A stretch of DNA of 64,000 nt from Muscardinus avellanarius (taxonomy: Eukaryota > Chordata > Mammalia > Rodentia > Gliridae), in assembly GCA_963383645.1 (NCBI GenBank), contig OY726560.1, positions 26,351,800 through 26,415,799 of the forward strand. The letters run 5' to 3'. Below the pieces are notes generated by a model, which worked only from the letters and a program-made list of their open reading frames with translations, did no database searches and was not told where the DNA came from. Position numbers and translations under genes: made by a program. This document shows positions 34,371 to 47,058 of the stretch, piece by piece. Within the stretch, counting starts at the first letter, position 1. The number at the start of each line of letters is the position of its first letter.

Positions 34371-34565
34371 GTGGTACTGGGGATTGAACCCAAAGATACT
34401 CTGTCTTTGAGCTATACTCCCAGACTGATTTTATTTCTTATTTGGAAACAGGGTCTCACTAGGTTGTTAAGTCTCACTATTTTCTGAGATTATCCTCGAA
34501 TCTGTGATCGTCTTGTCTCAGCCTCCCAAATGAATGGATTATAGGCATGCACCACCATACCTGAC
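34371..34565 (-). repeat. B1-dID SINE
   Basis: tggtactggggattgaaccc, gagctatactcccagactga and a B1 arm ending caccaccatacctgac. A GT-rich tract (34,336-34,372) abuts the tail side. Confidence 0.9.
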
Positions 34566-34814
34566 ATATATCTATTATTTGTAAAAATATAACCTGGGAT
34601 CAAAATATCATATGCAGTGTATCCCAATGAAATAAAAATAGAGATAAATTGTTGTAAAAACAAAACAGGAAGGAATACATATTGAATTCAATTGCTAGTT
34701 TCTAATATATAAATGAAAGGATGTGGTGTGATTAGGCCTATGGTTTTAGAGGGAGATGAAGGAATTAACCACTGTTATGGACACTAAAAGTGTGAATGCA
34801 ATTTCATGTAAAAT

Positions 34815-35040
34815 AAAATGAACCAGCTGGGTGTGGTGGCGCATGCTTGTATCTCAGCATTCAGGAGGCTGAGACAGGAAGACTGTGATTTGCGGCCAGC
34901 CTCAACTACTACTTAGTGAGGCCTTTTCAACTCTGTGAGACCCTGTTTTATAGTAAAGAACAAAAAAATAGGGCTGGGGGTGTAGCTCAGAGTTAGAATG
35001 CCTCTGGGTTCCATCCCCAGTACCGCAAAATAAAGTAAAA

Positions 35041-35079
<39 letters not shown>

Positions 35080-35088
35080 AATGAACCA
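34815..35088 (+). repeat. B1-dID SINE, type A, with (AAAT)n tail and target duplication
   Basis: AAAATGAACCA at 34,815-34,825 and 35,078-35,088. The tail has grown into an (AAAT)n microsatellite (35,037-35,080). The minus-strand frames with repeated YLFI are artefacts of that tail. Confidence 0.95.
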
Positions 35089-35645
35089 TGTAAACCATTG
35101 CATATTATAGTTCTGAATTTAGCCTCTTGCAAAATAATAAACTCTTCAACTTCCATCTGAGACTTCATGATTCCTCTTTGCTGATTTGTGGTAAGATATA
35201 AAAATATATTTTATGAAAAATATACTAATATCCAGTGATTTTTTCAAAATATCCAATACAGTTTAGAATAAAATAATTTGTTAACCAGTAATATGTGGAA
35301 GCTGCTGAATTTTAGGATGAACTGTAAATGTGTGTGTATAAAAGTAACACATTTTGAAAAAATTATGTAAAACATTCACTTATACAAAAGTTAGTCTTCC
35401 TGAGCCTGAAGCACTAGTAATGTCCTCCCCAGTATAAGTCATTTTTCAAAACAAAATAACACTGCTGATATTCTTCAGAATCTATATGGACTGCCTTTCT
35501 TGGCTTATAGACATATAACTAGAATCAAGTCCCAGCAGGCCCCAAAGGGTGAGCTACAGATTGACCTGCCAGGAGGTACCCAGGAAAATGGAGCAAAGCA
35601 CCTAAATTTGAATCAGGCCAAATCTATTGATATAAGTTATAATAG
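35089..35645. other. Unassigned intergenic sequence
   Basis: No supported feature. Confidence 0.4.
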
Positions 35646-35649
35646 GGTT

Positions 35650-36135
35650 TTCCAGAGGGAGATGTGTATGTGGGAGGGAGAGAAAGAAAGAGAGAGAGAA
35701 ATATTATAAAAAATTAGTAAAGAATTAGGTCACATAACTACAGAATCTTAAAAGTCCTTGGATGTACAGACAGCAAGTTAGTTGGAGACCTAGATCAGTA
35801 TTATATGTTCGAAGTCATGTCCATAGGCCTGAGAACCAGGAGGTCTGATGGTGTAAGTTACAGTTCCAGAGCAGGAGAAGACCAGCATCTCAGCTAACGC
35901 AGTCAGGCTGAAGGAATTCCCTCTTAGCCTCTTTTTCTATTAAAATCTTCAATTAACTGGATAAGAACCACCCAGGAGACAATCTGGTTTACCCAGTCTC
36001 TGTACAGAAATGTTAAGGTCCCTCAGAAACATCCTCACAGGCATGCCCAAAATACTGTTTGTGCAAATATTTAGACACCCTGTGACCCAGAGAAATTACC
36101 ATGTAAAATTAACTACCACAAGTCCATCTCTTGTC
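35650..36135 (-). repeat. Ancient LTR-like repeat, same family as 22,555-22,965
   Basis: gggttttccagagggagatg corresponds to the end of the other copy. It then has cctgagaaccaggaggtctg, atggtgtaagttacagttcc, ccctcttagcctctttttct and aagtccatctcttgtcaact, in reverse order relative to 22,555. Confidence 0.65.
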
Positions 36136-36559
36136 AACTTGGCATTCCTATGTACCTTGTAGAAACCATATTTAATCTGCAAATAAAAACAGTTAACAAA
36201 ACATAATTCCACTAATCAGGATACAACTGTCATGCATATAACCAAAACCACTAACCCCTTCATCCAAAGAGGAGTAACAGTTTTTCAGTGATGTTTACAC
36301 TCTTCTTGATATCCAATAACTTAAATATTATGATGCAAAATTGGCAATTCTTCAATAGTATAATAAAAAGTCAATATATCTTAGGTTATATGATAAGGAA
36401 ATTAGAGGAAAGTAAACATATATTTCATTAGGATACACACATTCACTTACATTCTCTCTCTCAGACACACAAATATATTCATAAAAACAATAAAAAAGGA
36501 AAGACTCCTAATGATTAGAATCTTCATTTCTGTAAAAGGCCACATGCTTGAATATGGCA

Positions 36560-37700
36560 TTTATCACTAAGCTTCTTCCTTTAGTCTTTCTGGATTTCTT
36601 TTGCTTTCAGAAAGAACCCAGGAGCCATAATTCTCCATCAGGTGGATTCACTCAACCTCCATTCCTGTAAATTCCAAACCTTTAGAAATCCTCCTTGATC
36701 TGAGCTGCAGTTTCCAGCCCACCGTAGTCACAGGACATGCATGGCAATGTTCAGGGATGCCCTAAGGGATCCTTGGCATCATAGACATATTATTCAATGT
36801 GGAGCAGTCATCCAGATTTTTCTTAGAAGTCAGGATAATCGCCCAACCCAGCACAGTAATACCGTTATTTGCCTGTAGATGCAGAGGCCTAAGTACCAGA
36901 ATTGGTCAGAGGCTGTTTTAACCTCCAGTTCAATAGATCATTGTGTCTCCCAGCAGAAACATTCCTTCCTTTGCCATCCAAACTTCTAGGCCAGCAGAGC
37001 ATAAGTTAATGGTAACAGGAAGCAAACATTTTTTTTGCGAGTGGATTATTAGGGGTATTAGTGTGTGGTGCCACTCCCATTCCCACCCCTTGATTCTGGA
37101 ACCTATGATTCCCAGCTATGGAGGAACAAACAAACAAAGAAACACACAATCTACCATACACTGGGCATCTATTTAGAGAACATACAGTCTTATAGAGAGC
37201 CTTGCTCAGGTCCTGCAAGATACTACCACCTAGCTGGCTGCTTCAGGAAACAGAGAGCATGTTGGGCCAGTGGATTCCATAAGCATGGGCTCATTGCTCT
37301 ACTCCATTTGCTGAGATCTAAATCCCTAGATCAGAGAAAATACCGAATGAATATGTGTGGATCAGATTACCGTAATGTACTTCATCAATGTGTACAAATA
37401 GTATGTGTCAATTCAAAAAATTTTAATTTTTTTAAATTAAAACCGAATAACACCATGTGGAATACCTTGAGAGTCGATGAGGCATTTCTTAAGTCCATAG
37501 ATAGGAATTTAGGCACAAGCATTGGGGAAGTGATAGCAACTTAGTATGAGAGTAAACATCTGTTCCATAAGAACAATGTGTTGTTACCCCTCTCCTAAGT
37601 GTCAGGTTGAGATCCTCTCTTAGGATCGGCCTTTGTTGCAACTTTGAGGATAAGAAGGATAAAATGGTCACAGCCAACATGACTACTTGATTTCATTGGA
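36560..37700 (+). mobile_element. MaLR internal sequence (decayed ERVL-MaLR)
   Basis: Non-LTR sequence such as gatgcagaggcctaagtacc, aattggtcagaggctgtttt, ccagcagagcataagttaat and atgttgggccagtggattcc resembles MaLR internal regions. Frames here (for example 37,065-37,544) are broken remnants of that region, not host genes. Recognition is from memory of the consensus. Confidence 0.6.
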
Positions 37701-38175
37701 TCTTCTTAGACTTTTCTCATCTAAACTTTGCTTCTGATGCTATTTCACCATTTCTTTTCATTCCTGCTTACGGAGGTTCTCGGCCTTACTTTACATTTCC
37801 CATCATCTAGGAAACATGAATTTATCCCTTCAAGGAGAAGCACTTTCTTTCTCTCTGTGACTTCCTACGGAATGCTTCTGTTCCAACATCAATAAGAATC
37901 ATGGGATTCCCCCAAGCTGGGCTGTAGCCTCAGAATCTTTAATAACATAGCATCCTGTGTATCACTATAGTTTATTGAGGAGCTATCATTGGGTATAAGG
38001 ATTAGTTATGATTCTCTCACAATTCTTAAGTATAGATTATATTATAGTCAATATATACTTGTTCCTTATTCTTTCAACTAAATTAAAGACTTCTCACAGA
38101 CAAGACACATACCCTCCTAGCTGTATATTTCTTATCATAAACAACATAATAGAATTATGCTCATTTTCATGTAAT
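37701..38175. other. Unassigned intergenic sequence
   Basis: May include further MaLR-internal remnant. Nothing definite. Confidence 0.35.
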
Positions 38176-38415
38176 AAGAACCTGATAGCCAGGCGTGGTG
38201 GCATATGCTTGTCATCCCTGCGCTTGGGAGGCAGAGGCAGCAGGATCACGTTGGTTTAAAGCCAGCCTCACTGGCTTAAGAGACCCTGTTTTCAAATAAA
38301 ATAAAAATATAAAAATAGGTCTGGGAGTGTAACCTGGATGTAGAAGGGTTTCCAGGAACCCCAGTACCACCACCAAAAAAAAAAAAAAAGAAAAAAGAAA
38401 AAAAAGAACCTGATA
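38176..38415 (+). repeat. B1-dID SINE, type B, with target duplication
   Basis: AAGAACCTGATA at 38,176-38,187 and 38,404-38,415 flanks a near-consensus type B copy ending ggaaccccagtaccaccacc plus an A-rich tail. Confidence 0.96.
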
Positions 38416-38969
38416 TGACTAACTTCATTTTATTGAAAACAAATCTACTTCTTAGTATTATGATCTGAATAAAAATGCTATAAAGAATTTATTTTCCTCC
38501 AAGTAGAAAAGAAATGAGCCATATGTCAACACCAAACTCCTAACTTCCTAAAACAAAGTGAAATATTTACATTTAAATATCTGTTAAGTATTTAAAACAT
38601 TGTTTTCAGATCACCAAATATAATTTATAGGCCTGTTAAAAATAAAATTTGTAGCATTGCCTTTCTTAGTGCCAACACTTCCAAGATAAATACCTCGTTT
38701 GTTGGGAATTGGACTCTTTCTCAAAGGATCCGTACGATTTTGACATTGTATCAATTCTTTCTCGGGCTCAACATTTCCCCCACACAATTTTGTTAGTAAA
38801 ATGTCATATTGAGTTTTAGAGACATAGAAGTAATTTTTTCTCTATAAATATTGGCTGAAAAATATAGTGCCGACAACAGTATTCTACAAAATTAGAGTAT
38901 TATAAACCAGGCAGCCTTCTACCAGGAAAATGTTTGATCATTTTTAGGGTGCTGCTGCCTTTATGTTTA
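38416..38969. other. Unassigned intergenic sequence
   Basis: No recognisable feature. Confidence 0.4.
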
Positions 38970-39400
38970 CTTCATTGTTCATTTATACACTCAACACACA
39001 TTTATTAATTATCTACCATGGACCAAGTCTCATGTAAGCATTAGAAAGGTAAATATGAAAATCAATTTCTGAAAATTAGTGACTACTCTAATAAAAGATG
39101 TAGACATATAGATAAATAATTATGATATAGATTAACACAATCTCTAGTAGACTGGGGAGATAATAGTGAATTGAGTCCTAGCTTTGCCATCATAATTATT
39201 AAGGCTTCACAGAAGAGATGACATATGACTTAGTTTGAAGAAATTGTAGCAGTATGCCAGGGATACTGGTAAGACAAATTGTATAGAGTTTCATTTGAGA
39301 AACTTCAACACACTTCTGATATCTGAAATTCAAAACGTACGTATGTGAATGAAAGATATATAACTTGAAGTTAGTTGGCACTGGATTCTGAATAGCATAT
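38970..39400 (+). repeat. Possible L2-type LINE remnant
   Basis: caacacacatttattaatta, gaccaagtctcatgtaagca and cttcacagaagagatgacat follow the order of the L2 3' region. Diverged. Confidence 0.45.
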
Positions 39401-39575
39401 CAAGCACTCTGGGAGTTTGAACTTTAATTTTTGGCAGTAAGTACAAAACTTATAGTGTTGTTGGAAGAGATCTTGTAAGGTATTCATTTTACAAAGATAG
39501 ATGGCAAAATGATGATTTTAGATCATAGTGAGAAGATGCTACAGACAGAAAAATAGGAACCAAGATAATGGAGGA

Positions 39576-39819
39576 CCTAACAAGTTGTTTTTTTTTTTTT
39601 TTTTTTTTTTTTTGCAGTACTGAGAATGGAACCCAGAGGCATTCTACCTCCGAGTTATACCCCCAGCCCTACTTTTTACTCTTTATTTTGAAACACGGTC
39701 TCACTGAATTGTGAAAGGCCTCACTAAGTAGCTGAGGCTGTCTGTGGACCAAGATCCTCCTGTCTCAGTTTCCCAAATTCTGGGATTATAAGCATGCACC
39801 ACCATGCTTGGGCCTAACA
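39576..39819 (-). repeat. B1-dID SINE with long T tract
   Basis: A T27 tract (39,587-39,613) leads to actgagaatggaacccagag, ctacctccgagttataccc and a B1 arm ending caccaccatgcttggg. CCTAACA repeats at 39,576-39,582 and 39,813-39,819. Confidence 0.93.
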
Positions 39820-39967
39820 GGGTTTTAAGTTTTCTATATTTTAAGCTATGTTAAAAGTCAATAACACAAAGAAATGAATTACAGAATATCAATATCTGAT
39901 AATTCTACTAATTTTCAGAGATGAATTTGCCATGAAATAAAATCTAGCTGCTAGAATGGACAAAACA

Positions 39968-40212
39968 ATCCACGTGTGGTGGCTCTGCCTGTAATCTCAG
40001 TACTTGGAAAGCTAAACAGAAAGATTGGAGGTTCAAGGCCAGCCTCAGAAATTTAGCGAGACCCTTAACCAACTTAGTGAAACCTTATTCCCCCCCAAAC
40101 AAACAAACAAACAAACAAAAATATATATATAAAAGGGATGAGGAGGTAGCTTAGAGGTAGAATGCCCCTGGGTTCAATCATCAGTACTCAAACCAAACCA
40201 AACCAAAACAGA
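39968..40212 (+). repeat. B1-dID SINE, old form
   Basis: ccacgtgtggtggctctgcc, (CAAA)n linker at 40,102-40,124, dID arm gaggtagcttagaggtagaa and gggttcaatcatcagtac, then an (AACCA)n tail. Both arms keep recognisable B-box-like sequences. Confidence 0.9.
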
Positions 40213-40215
40213 AAA

Positions 40216-41080
40216 GACATAATGCACCATCACTGGGAATAAGGATATTAATATTTAATGAGTTCCTGAGTCTGATTAGCCTTAGTGTTTCTTCAGTCCT
40301 TTCTTTGAAGTTCTGCTCAGTGAGAATCCTTGGTTCTGGGCACCTGGAGCTCCCTGGAGACAGCCCCCATGTTCTTCATTCTGTCCTTTTTCTCTAGAGC
40401 ATTTAAACCCTTATTTCTTCTTCTACCAAAAGCCTCAGTGGGGCTGACCTCTGCCCATAGCTCTTCAGTCATGTTGGGCATTGCTAAGCCAGTGGCCAGG
40501 ACAGGTCCACACCTGCCACACCACCTCTGGTTCAAGAGGCTCAGCTTTGCTTCTGTCTTTTCTAGAATATTGTAGGGAGACAGATTTAAGGTGATTAGTT
40601 CTTTGCATGGCCAAGCTATCCTCACTTAAACCCGATGCCCTAAGCTTCAAGGTGTCAGGTTGAAACTACTGGAGCTGTGTCAGAGCCAAAGCAATTCCAG
40701 GGTATAATGACACAAAAGAAAAGTAAGAGCAGGTCAGCCAACCAAGAGAACATTAAATAGCACATGAACGTGAGCTTGGGCAGGGAAAGTTTGTCATGGC
40801 TCCTTACAATGCTCATGAAGTTCTTCTTTTCTTATTCACTTAAATTTAATGTCATATTTGGTGGAAACTAGAAAAATGACCATGAAGGTTATGGGAAGAC
40901 ACTTAGCTAGTTTGAATATAAAAACTATGCCAAGTTGAAGTATAGAAAGAAATAAATATACCAGCCTAATCTTTTAAAACTGATTAAGTTCAGAATATAA
41001 AATGGGATTTTGTTTAAAGGAAAATATTAGTGAGCAAATAATTCAACTCACCACTGCAGAATAAGAATTCTTCAAGTATT
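40216..41080. other. Unassigned sequence with a 102-codon minus frame
   Basis: The minus frame at 40,317-40,625 has no recognised domain. The stretch 40,300-40,620 is less AT-rich than its surroundings and could be a decayed exon or old repeat. I cannot support either. Confidence 0.35.
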
Positions 41081-41331
41081 AAAACTGGCAGTCAAGCCGG
41101 GCGTGGTGGCGCATGCTTGTAATCCCAGCATTCGGGAGGCTGAGACCTGGAGGATTGCAGTTCGCGGACAGCCTCAGCTACTTAGTGAGGCCCTCTGCAA
41201 CTCAGTGAGACCCGGTTTCAAAATAAAGAATAAAAAATAGGGCAGGGGGTGTAGCTTGGAAGTCAAATTCCCCTTAGTTCCATCCCCAGACCCGCAAAAA
41301 AAACAAACAAACAAAAAAAAAAACTGGCAGT
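41081..41331 (+). repeat. B1-dID SINE, type A, with target duplication
   Basis: AAAACTGGCAGT at 41,081-41,092 and 41,320-41,331. Near-consensus type A: gccgggcgtggtggcgcatg, ttcgcggacagcctcagcta, gttccatccccagacccg. Confidence 0.96.
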
Positions 41332-41336
41332 TGTGA

Positions 41337-41522
41337 GCTGGGCATGGTGGTTCATGCTTCTAATTCCAGTCTTTGGGATGCTGAGACAGGAGGAGCCCAG
41401 ATTCAAGACCAGCCTCAGCAATTTAGTGAGAAGATGCATGAAAATAAATAAAAAATAAGATAAAATAGAGCTTGAGGTACACCACTTTGAGGTTCAATCC
41501 CTAGTACCACACCCACAAAAAT
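41337..41522 (+). repeat. B1-dID SINE, old form
   Basis: gctgggcatggtggttcatg through agaccagcctcagcaattta to gaggttcaatccctagtacc. It directly follows the younger type A copy. Confidence 0.9.
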
Positions 41523-41606
41523 AATTGTCAGTAGTGTTTTATGCTAAAATCTACAAATTTGACAAAAAAGCGCAGATAAAAACCAGTTTTTTGAAGAAGT
41601 GCAATC

Positions 41607-41746
41607 TGGGCTACACTCTCAGACCTATTTTATATTTTGTTTGGAAACAGGGTCTCTTAAGCCAGCGAGACTGGCTTAGAACATGCACTATCCTTTTTCC
41701 GCCTCCCAAGCCTGGGGATTACAAGCATGTGCCACCATGCCCAGCG
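41607..41746 (-). repeat. B1-dID SINE, type B, truncated
   Basis: Starts inside the dID arm (ctgggctacactctcagacc) and lacks the tail and the ggtggtactggggttcc part. The B1 arm is present. Confidence 0.9.
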
Positions 41747-41822
41747 TGAAGAATGCAAATTTTATAAAGATTTTCTTTTGATCTCTAAGAATATGCTTTG
41801 TTAGGTAGAACTAAAACACTCT

Positions 41823-42060
41823 GGGCTTTCTTTTTCTTCTTCTTTTATTTTATTTATTTATTTTTTTGGTGGTACTGGGGTTCCTGGAAGCCTTTCTACC
41901 TCCGGGCTACACTCCCAGACCTATTTTATATTTTTTTATTTGGAAACAGGGTCTCTTAAGCTAGCGCACACAGCTGGCTTCGAACCTGTGCGATCCTCCT
42001 GTCTCTGCCTCCCAAGTGCGGGGTTACAAGTGTGCGCCACCACACCCGGCAGGGCTTTCT
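41823..42060 (-). repeat. B1-dID SINE, type B, with target duplication
   Basis: GGGCTTTCT at 41,823-41,831 and 42,052-42,060 flanks a near-consensus type B copy with a T/TTTA-rich tail. Confidence 0.95.
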
Positions 42061-42469
42061 TATTTTACAGAGAGAAAAAGACATAGAATATTAATAAAAC
42101 AAATAATTTGAGAAAAGTAGAATTAAATATTTGATGACTATTGAATGATCTTAAATTAATTACTAGTATTCTATTACTCTAAAATATGAGGAAGTGCATA
42201 GCTGTCTACTGACTTACATTTATATTTGTACTGAGGTTATTTTAGTTTGATTTATTTGCATTCATACTGGAATTTGGAGAAAATCATTAGTCTGTAGTAA
42301 CTTGTGAGAAGTTTCATAACTTTATCTGCTCAAAGAAAATTCAGATTTGCAGAATATATTTGGTCTTATAAGGAAATAGGCACACCTTCAATTCTAGCTT
42401 ATGTTTGTATTATTTTTTTCTGTTTATTGGATATGGGCAAATTAGTTTTTATTTAACCACTTTCAAGAT

Positions 42470-43080
42470 GACAATAAATAAGTTCTAAACACCATAGAAG
42501 AGGAAAAAAGACATTTTCATACCTTAATGGGAACATAAGTTGATACAATCAGAATAAAATTCTACTTTAGTTGTCTAATCATAGATGTAAATGCATATCC
42601 TCTATCCCAGCAATTCAATTTCTAGGAATTTATCTCACAGAAAAACTTTTAAGCATAGAGGATAATATACATATTATAAAAGAATAGGCATTGGATCACT
42701 AAAAACATACATTTGTCAGGTCTGTTGAAATAAATATTTTAATCCATCCAATGGAAAGGCATATAGATATGAAAATGAATTAGGAAGTTTTATATGCATT
42801 GAAATAGAAAAACTTATTTAGAGTAAGTAAAAAATAATGATCTAGAAAATACTTTACTTACTACTCACATATATATGTTAAAGAATCTTGCATGTGTGTT
42901 ATATGTGCAAAACATGAAAGGATACCTAAGGAACTAATGACAATGGTTACCTTTGTGGAGAAAAATTCAAGTAGGACTACAAAAGAAAATTACATTTTTA
43001 TTGTATGCACTTAAACATTATTTTAACTTGTTTTTCTGTGCATGTACTATACATTCAGAAAAATAATTTTAAAATATAAC
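42470..43080 (+). mobile_element. Old L1 (L1M-like) ORF2 end and 3' UTR
   Basis: cagcaattcaatttctagga, atctcacagaaaaacttt, aggcattggatcactaaaaa and the AT-rich tail fit a strongly diverged plus-strand L1. Confidence 0.55.
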
Positions 43081-45990
43081 AAATGGTAGCTATTCTCTTT
43101 TCCATTTACTTATGTTTAGTCCTTTAAATATATTTACTGTGCTTTTGGGAGCTAATAAAGTAAAAGGTTAGTATTATCAACAACAAAGAACAATATTTTA
43201 TTAAGGTTTTGATTGTCATTATATGGTCGTAGATCAGGCTGTTGTTTTTTATGCAAATAGAAATGTCAGGTTAACCCATTTACTTTAGTGACCTTGGAAA
43301 CAATGGAGGCCACCTTGTGATTACTTTGTTCCTAGGGATTGGGTTCTAAAGTGAAGACATTTAAGTGGCTAGGACCCATTTCATCATATGACCCTTGCAC
43401 TCTGAATCTTCAGTTTTAGCTTATAGCGAATCACAGCATAGTTTCCCAAATGATGTAGCTAGTCTGTTTCCCTGTATATACTTCTGTTACCTTGAAACTT
43501 TATTTCAAAATAAATGAACACTGCTCAGAGGAAAACTCTATACAGCTATGGAAAAGCAGTTCTTCAAATTACACTCTATTTTGAACGAACTGTTATCAGA
43601 TAAATGTGGTTTTACAGAACATAGCTATTGCCAGTGTTCTTAAAAAATATTCAAGAAAGACTGTATTTTTATAAGAGTTGGCAATAGAAACATACGTTGG
43701 CAGCATATTTAAAACATATTTGTAAAGGATCAAAATTCTCCACATGCAGTTATGATTCTTTAGCTACTGGCACTGTTTTCTGAACATTTAATTTAGTTTA
43801 CATTTCTTATCAAAGTATATTCAGTTCAGCATAACAATTTCTCAAACAATTGAAACAGAAATAGATAGACCTTTTCATTATCTAATCCTGACAATTCTAC
43901 AGTCAGCACAAAATCAAAAGATATAATTTTCTTTTCAATTTTCTATTGCTTTTCATATGGTTGGAGGGAAGACTGAATGGTTCTTCTGAGTACCTATAGA
44001 GAGTTTTAATATTACAAGAATTTGTGAAGTTAATAGAATAAAGGTTTCTCTATCTGTGATTGAGAAATACATGTATATAAAGGTATTATTAATAAACTTT
44101 TAATAAGCCCCAGTGTATGTGAGTAATTCTTTTAAGTATATTTAATCATAATAATATAGACAATTTTAAGTAAATATTACCGACTTCATTTTCTTTGTGA
44201 CTTCTTCTTTTAAATACATTCATAAGTTTTTAAGTCACTTAAATCTCATAGATAATGTCAGTATCTCTCAGTATTTTTTCATGTCTCATGCAGCAAGTTG
44301 AAAATTTCCTTCAGTCATTACTATGTTCCCTGCCAACACTTAAGGCTCTAGAGTGTCATATGATTTTATAGTTAAAATGTGAGATAAATTTATATGCTGT
44401 TATTGTTAAAAGATTTTTGTTTTATCTCACAGAGGTCATCAGACTCTTTTGAATGTTCTTTACAGGGAAACAAAGAAACTTGAAGAGTAAATTGATGAGT
44501 CCCCTTTTCTGCTTTAGTCCTGCATAGTCACAGATGCCCCTGAACGTTCTGCAGCCATTTGATCTCAGTAATGGGCACAGCACCCCTCAGTCATGTGTGA
44601 TCCCTTTAACTAGAAGTGCAGCAGCGGGCAACTTTTAAATGGCCCATCCTCTCAGTAATAATAGTAGTATTAATAATAATGTGATCCTCTAGATACTCCA
44701 ATGCCCATTCAGGAGCGGCCATATGTTATTGCAGTTCAGCTGAGTATTTATGTGAATGAAGTCTACCTCCATTTTTTAGTAAGTGAACTTAACTGGGATG
44801 TGGAATCCACAGTTTCCATGCTTAATCTGAAACATCTGAGAGATGATTATGTCATTTCCGATTCACAAACATGATTTCCTCTCTTGAGCCTGTCTGACAT
44901 TAATGCTGTGATGTGCCCAGGCTCCACTGTGTTACTTCTGGATCTGTAGCCTGGCATCCAAGCTACCATTCCAGGTCTTTGGGTTTTCTGATCACGTGCT
45001 CTACCTTTCCTGGGCAAAGTCCTGGGCAAAGTCCGCTCAGTATAAGGACACTGTTTATTCAGTCCAATGCCTTTCCCAGTGTGTATTGTCTTTTCCCTCC
45101 CTTGGAAGTCTCTCTTCCTCTCTGCTTTCCCTGTTCTCAGCATCCTTTGTTACTCTGTGCCCCTTGGTCCTTAGGGCTGTCCATGAAAACACCTGTCTCA
45201 GACATGGGTAATCTCTGTCTCAGGCTTGTCTTGACATTATAGTGTTTCTCTGAATCATGAGTTTTAAGAAATTTTACATTTTTCTTGGATGCCCCCTTGA
45301 TGTTATATTTAAGTTCTTTCCTCTGGGATTTTGCCAATCTTTTCTGGGTACTTGTCACACATTTTCTCCCTCTACTTCCCAAGTCAAACCTCAAAAATAT
45401 GATATTTTTGATTCTCTTCTTAGGGACCCAGAGAACATTTAAACCTTAAACTATTGACTTAAAATACTCTTCAAACGGCCTCTTCCTGGTCCAGAAGTAT
45501 GCATGTGTGTGCATGCATGTGTGTTTGCATGTATAGTCAATATTTTTTCCTGTGTAGCAGGGCAGCTACTCTTAGGTTACCATCCTCAGACCTCCTTCAG
45601 TCTGTTTCTTTCACATTTCTTTAGTTCTCTAGGCTATGTCTCTTATTCTTCTATGACCAGCTTTATTTTTTTCTATTTTCTTATGCAAAAATCACAAACT
45701 GAAAACTTTTCCCATAATACATGACAGGGGTCTTATATATGACAAACCCCTTGGCCTCTGGAGCATTGTCTATGCTATGAGTTTTTTAATCCAGTTAGCT
45801 TCTCAGTTGAGTTATTTGTTCTAAGATATACTTGTGTCCTCTGCTCCAGGTCCCAGAGGGGATTCTTCTATTGCTTTAAGAGAAGGGAGAGATAAGAGTG
45901 ATAGGAATTAAGGGCAAGAAGAGAGTTTAGTGTTGTACCTTATACTTTCATTTATTTATAGAATCACAAAATAATATGTTTGTGAGGAGT
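43081..45990. other. Unassigned intergenic sequence
   Basis: No gene is supported. Opposing frames at 44,847-45,442 overlap in several phases and contain no recognised domain. A local direct duplication cctgggcaaagtcctgggca occurs near 45,009. Confidence 0.4.
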
Positions 45991-45999
45991 GTGGAAATT

Positions 46000-46145
46000 T
46001 TCCAGTCACCACACTCACCAGACAAATGAGAGAGTAGAGCCTAAGATGTTAATTTTCCCTAAGATCACATATCTGTCAAAAGCAAGACTAGAATCTAGGT
46101 CCTTTGATTTCTTGTGACATGTCACACTATTACTCTTCTATTCCT
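46000..46145 (-). repeat. Possible MIR/L2 remnant
   Basis: ctaagatcacatatctgtca, aaagcaagactagaatctag and gtcctttgatttcttgtgac follow the reverse MIR order. Weak. Confidence 0.4.
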
Positions 46146-47058
46146 TATTCTTCCCTCTGTTTTATTTTGGCTTTGCTGTCCTGAACCCTAAAGGATAGAC
46201 TTTTTAATAAGTTTTCCACGAAAGTCCTGTTTTTTGCTGTTACAGAGGAAAGACACAGAATGACACAACAGATGAAATTGGAAACATCCAGCATATCAGA
46301 TTTATGCACAGCCTGTCCAATATTACTTCCCACATTTTACTTTTTTATTTTTTATGTGAGACAATTCATTTCTACAAAAACCACCTGAATCTTCATCCAC
46401 AGAATAGTATCTTAGATTTATACATGTGCATATAGTTAAACAGAAGCTTAACAAACTGAAAAGTTGCATTATTTCAGTGTTTCATTGTCATTCTCTAGTA
46501 ATTATGGATTGTGTACATATGTATAAAAGAGCAATAGGCAGGTAGTACATGCTTATTGTGTAGATTTATGGTAGGATCTTATTCTGGTAGAATTTATAAT
46601 AATTGTCATGAGAATCTGTTGGAAATTTTAAGCTAGGGAATGAAGTGATCTGATTATCTTTTTTTTAAAAATAATTTTAACATTAAGAGTTGACATGCAC
46701 TAGTTGTAAATATTAACTGGGTAACGTGTGATACATGGACATATTCATACAATGTATCATGATTAAGCCACAGTAACCAGGATTTCTATTTGCTTGAATA
46801 TGATCATTTTTTGTGACTTCTAGCCTCTCTCATCTGTGCCGCTAAGGGGAAATTGAATGGAATAGCTATAGTGATAGGGGAAGGCAAAGGGAAGCAGACA
46901 AGAAGGAAGGGAAGAGGAGTTGCTGGGATAATGGCCCAGACAAGAGATACAGCAACCTGAACTAGAGCAATGGGAAGGGAGATGGGGACAGAACAGTTAG
47001 GTCTGTGTTAGAGAGAGTCAACAAGGTTTCCTGCACTCCCTACCTGAGATCAGACTTC
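46146..47058. other. Unassigned intergenic sequence
   Basis: No supported feature. Confidence 0.4.

Noticed and set aside
37065..37544. 159-codon plus frame
   Set aside because: It lies within MaLR-internal-like sequence, has no intact known domain and overlaps frames in other phases.
40317..40625. 102-codon minus frame
   Set aside because: It looks somewhat protein-like but has no family I recognise and no promoter, splice or polyadenylation context, so it is not called as a gene.
44847..45442. Cluster of overlapping frames on both strands (98, 109, 71, 85 codons)
   Set aside because: Mutually overlapping frames with no shared domain; expected where stop codons are locally rare.
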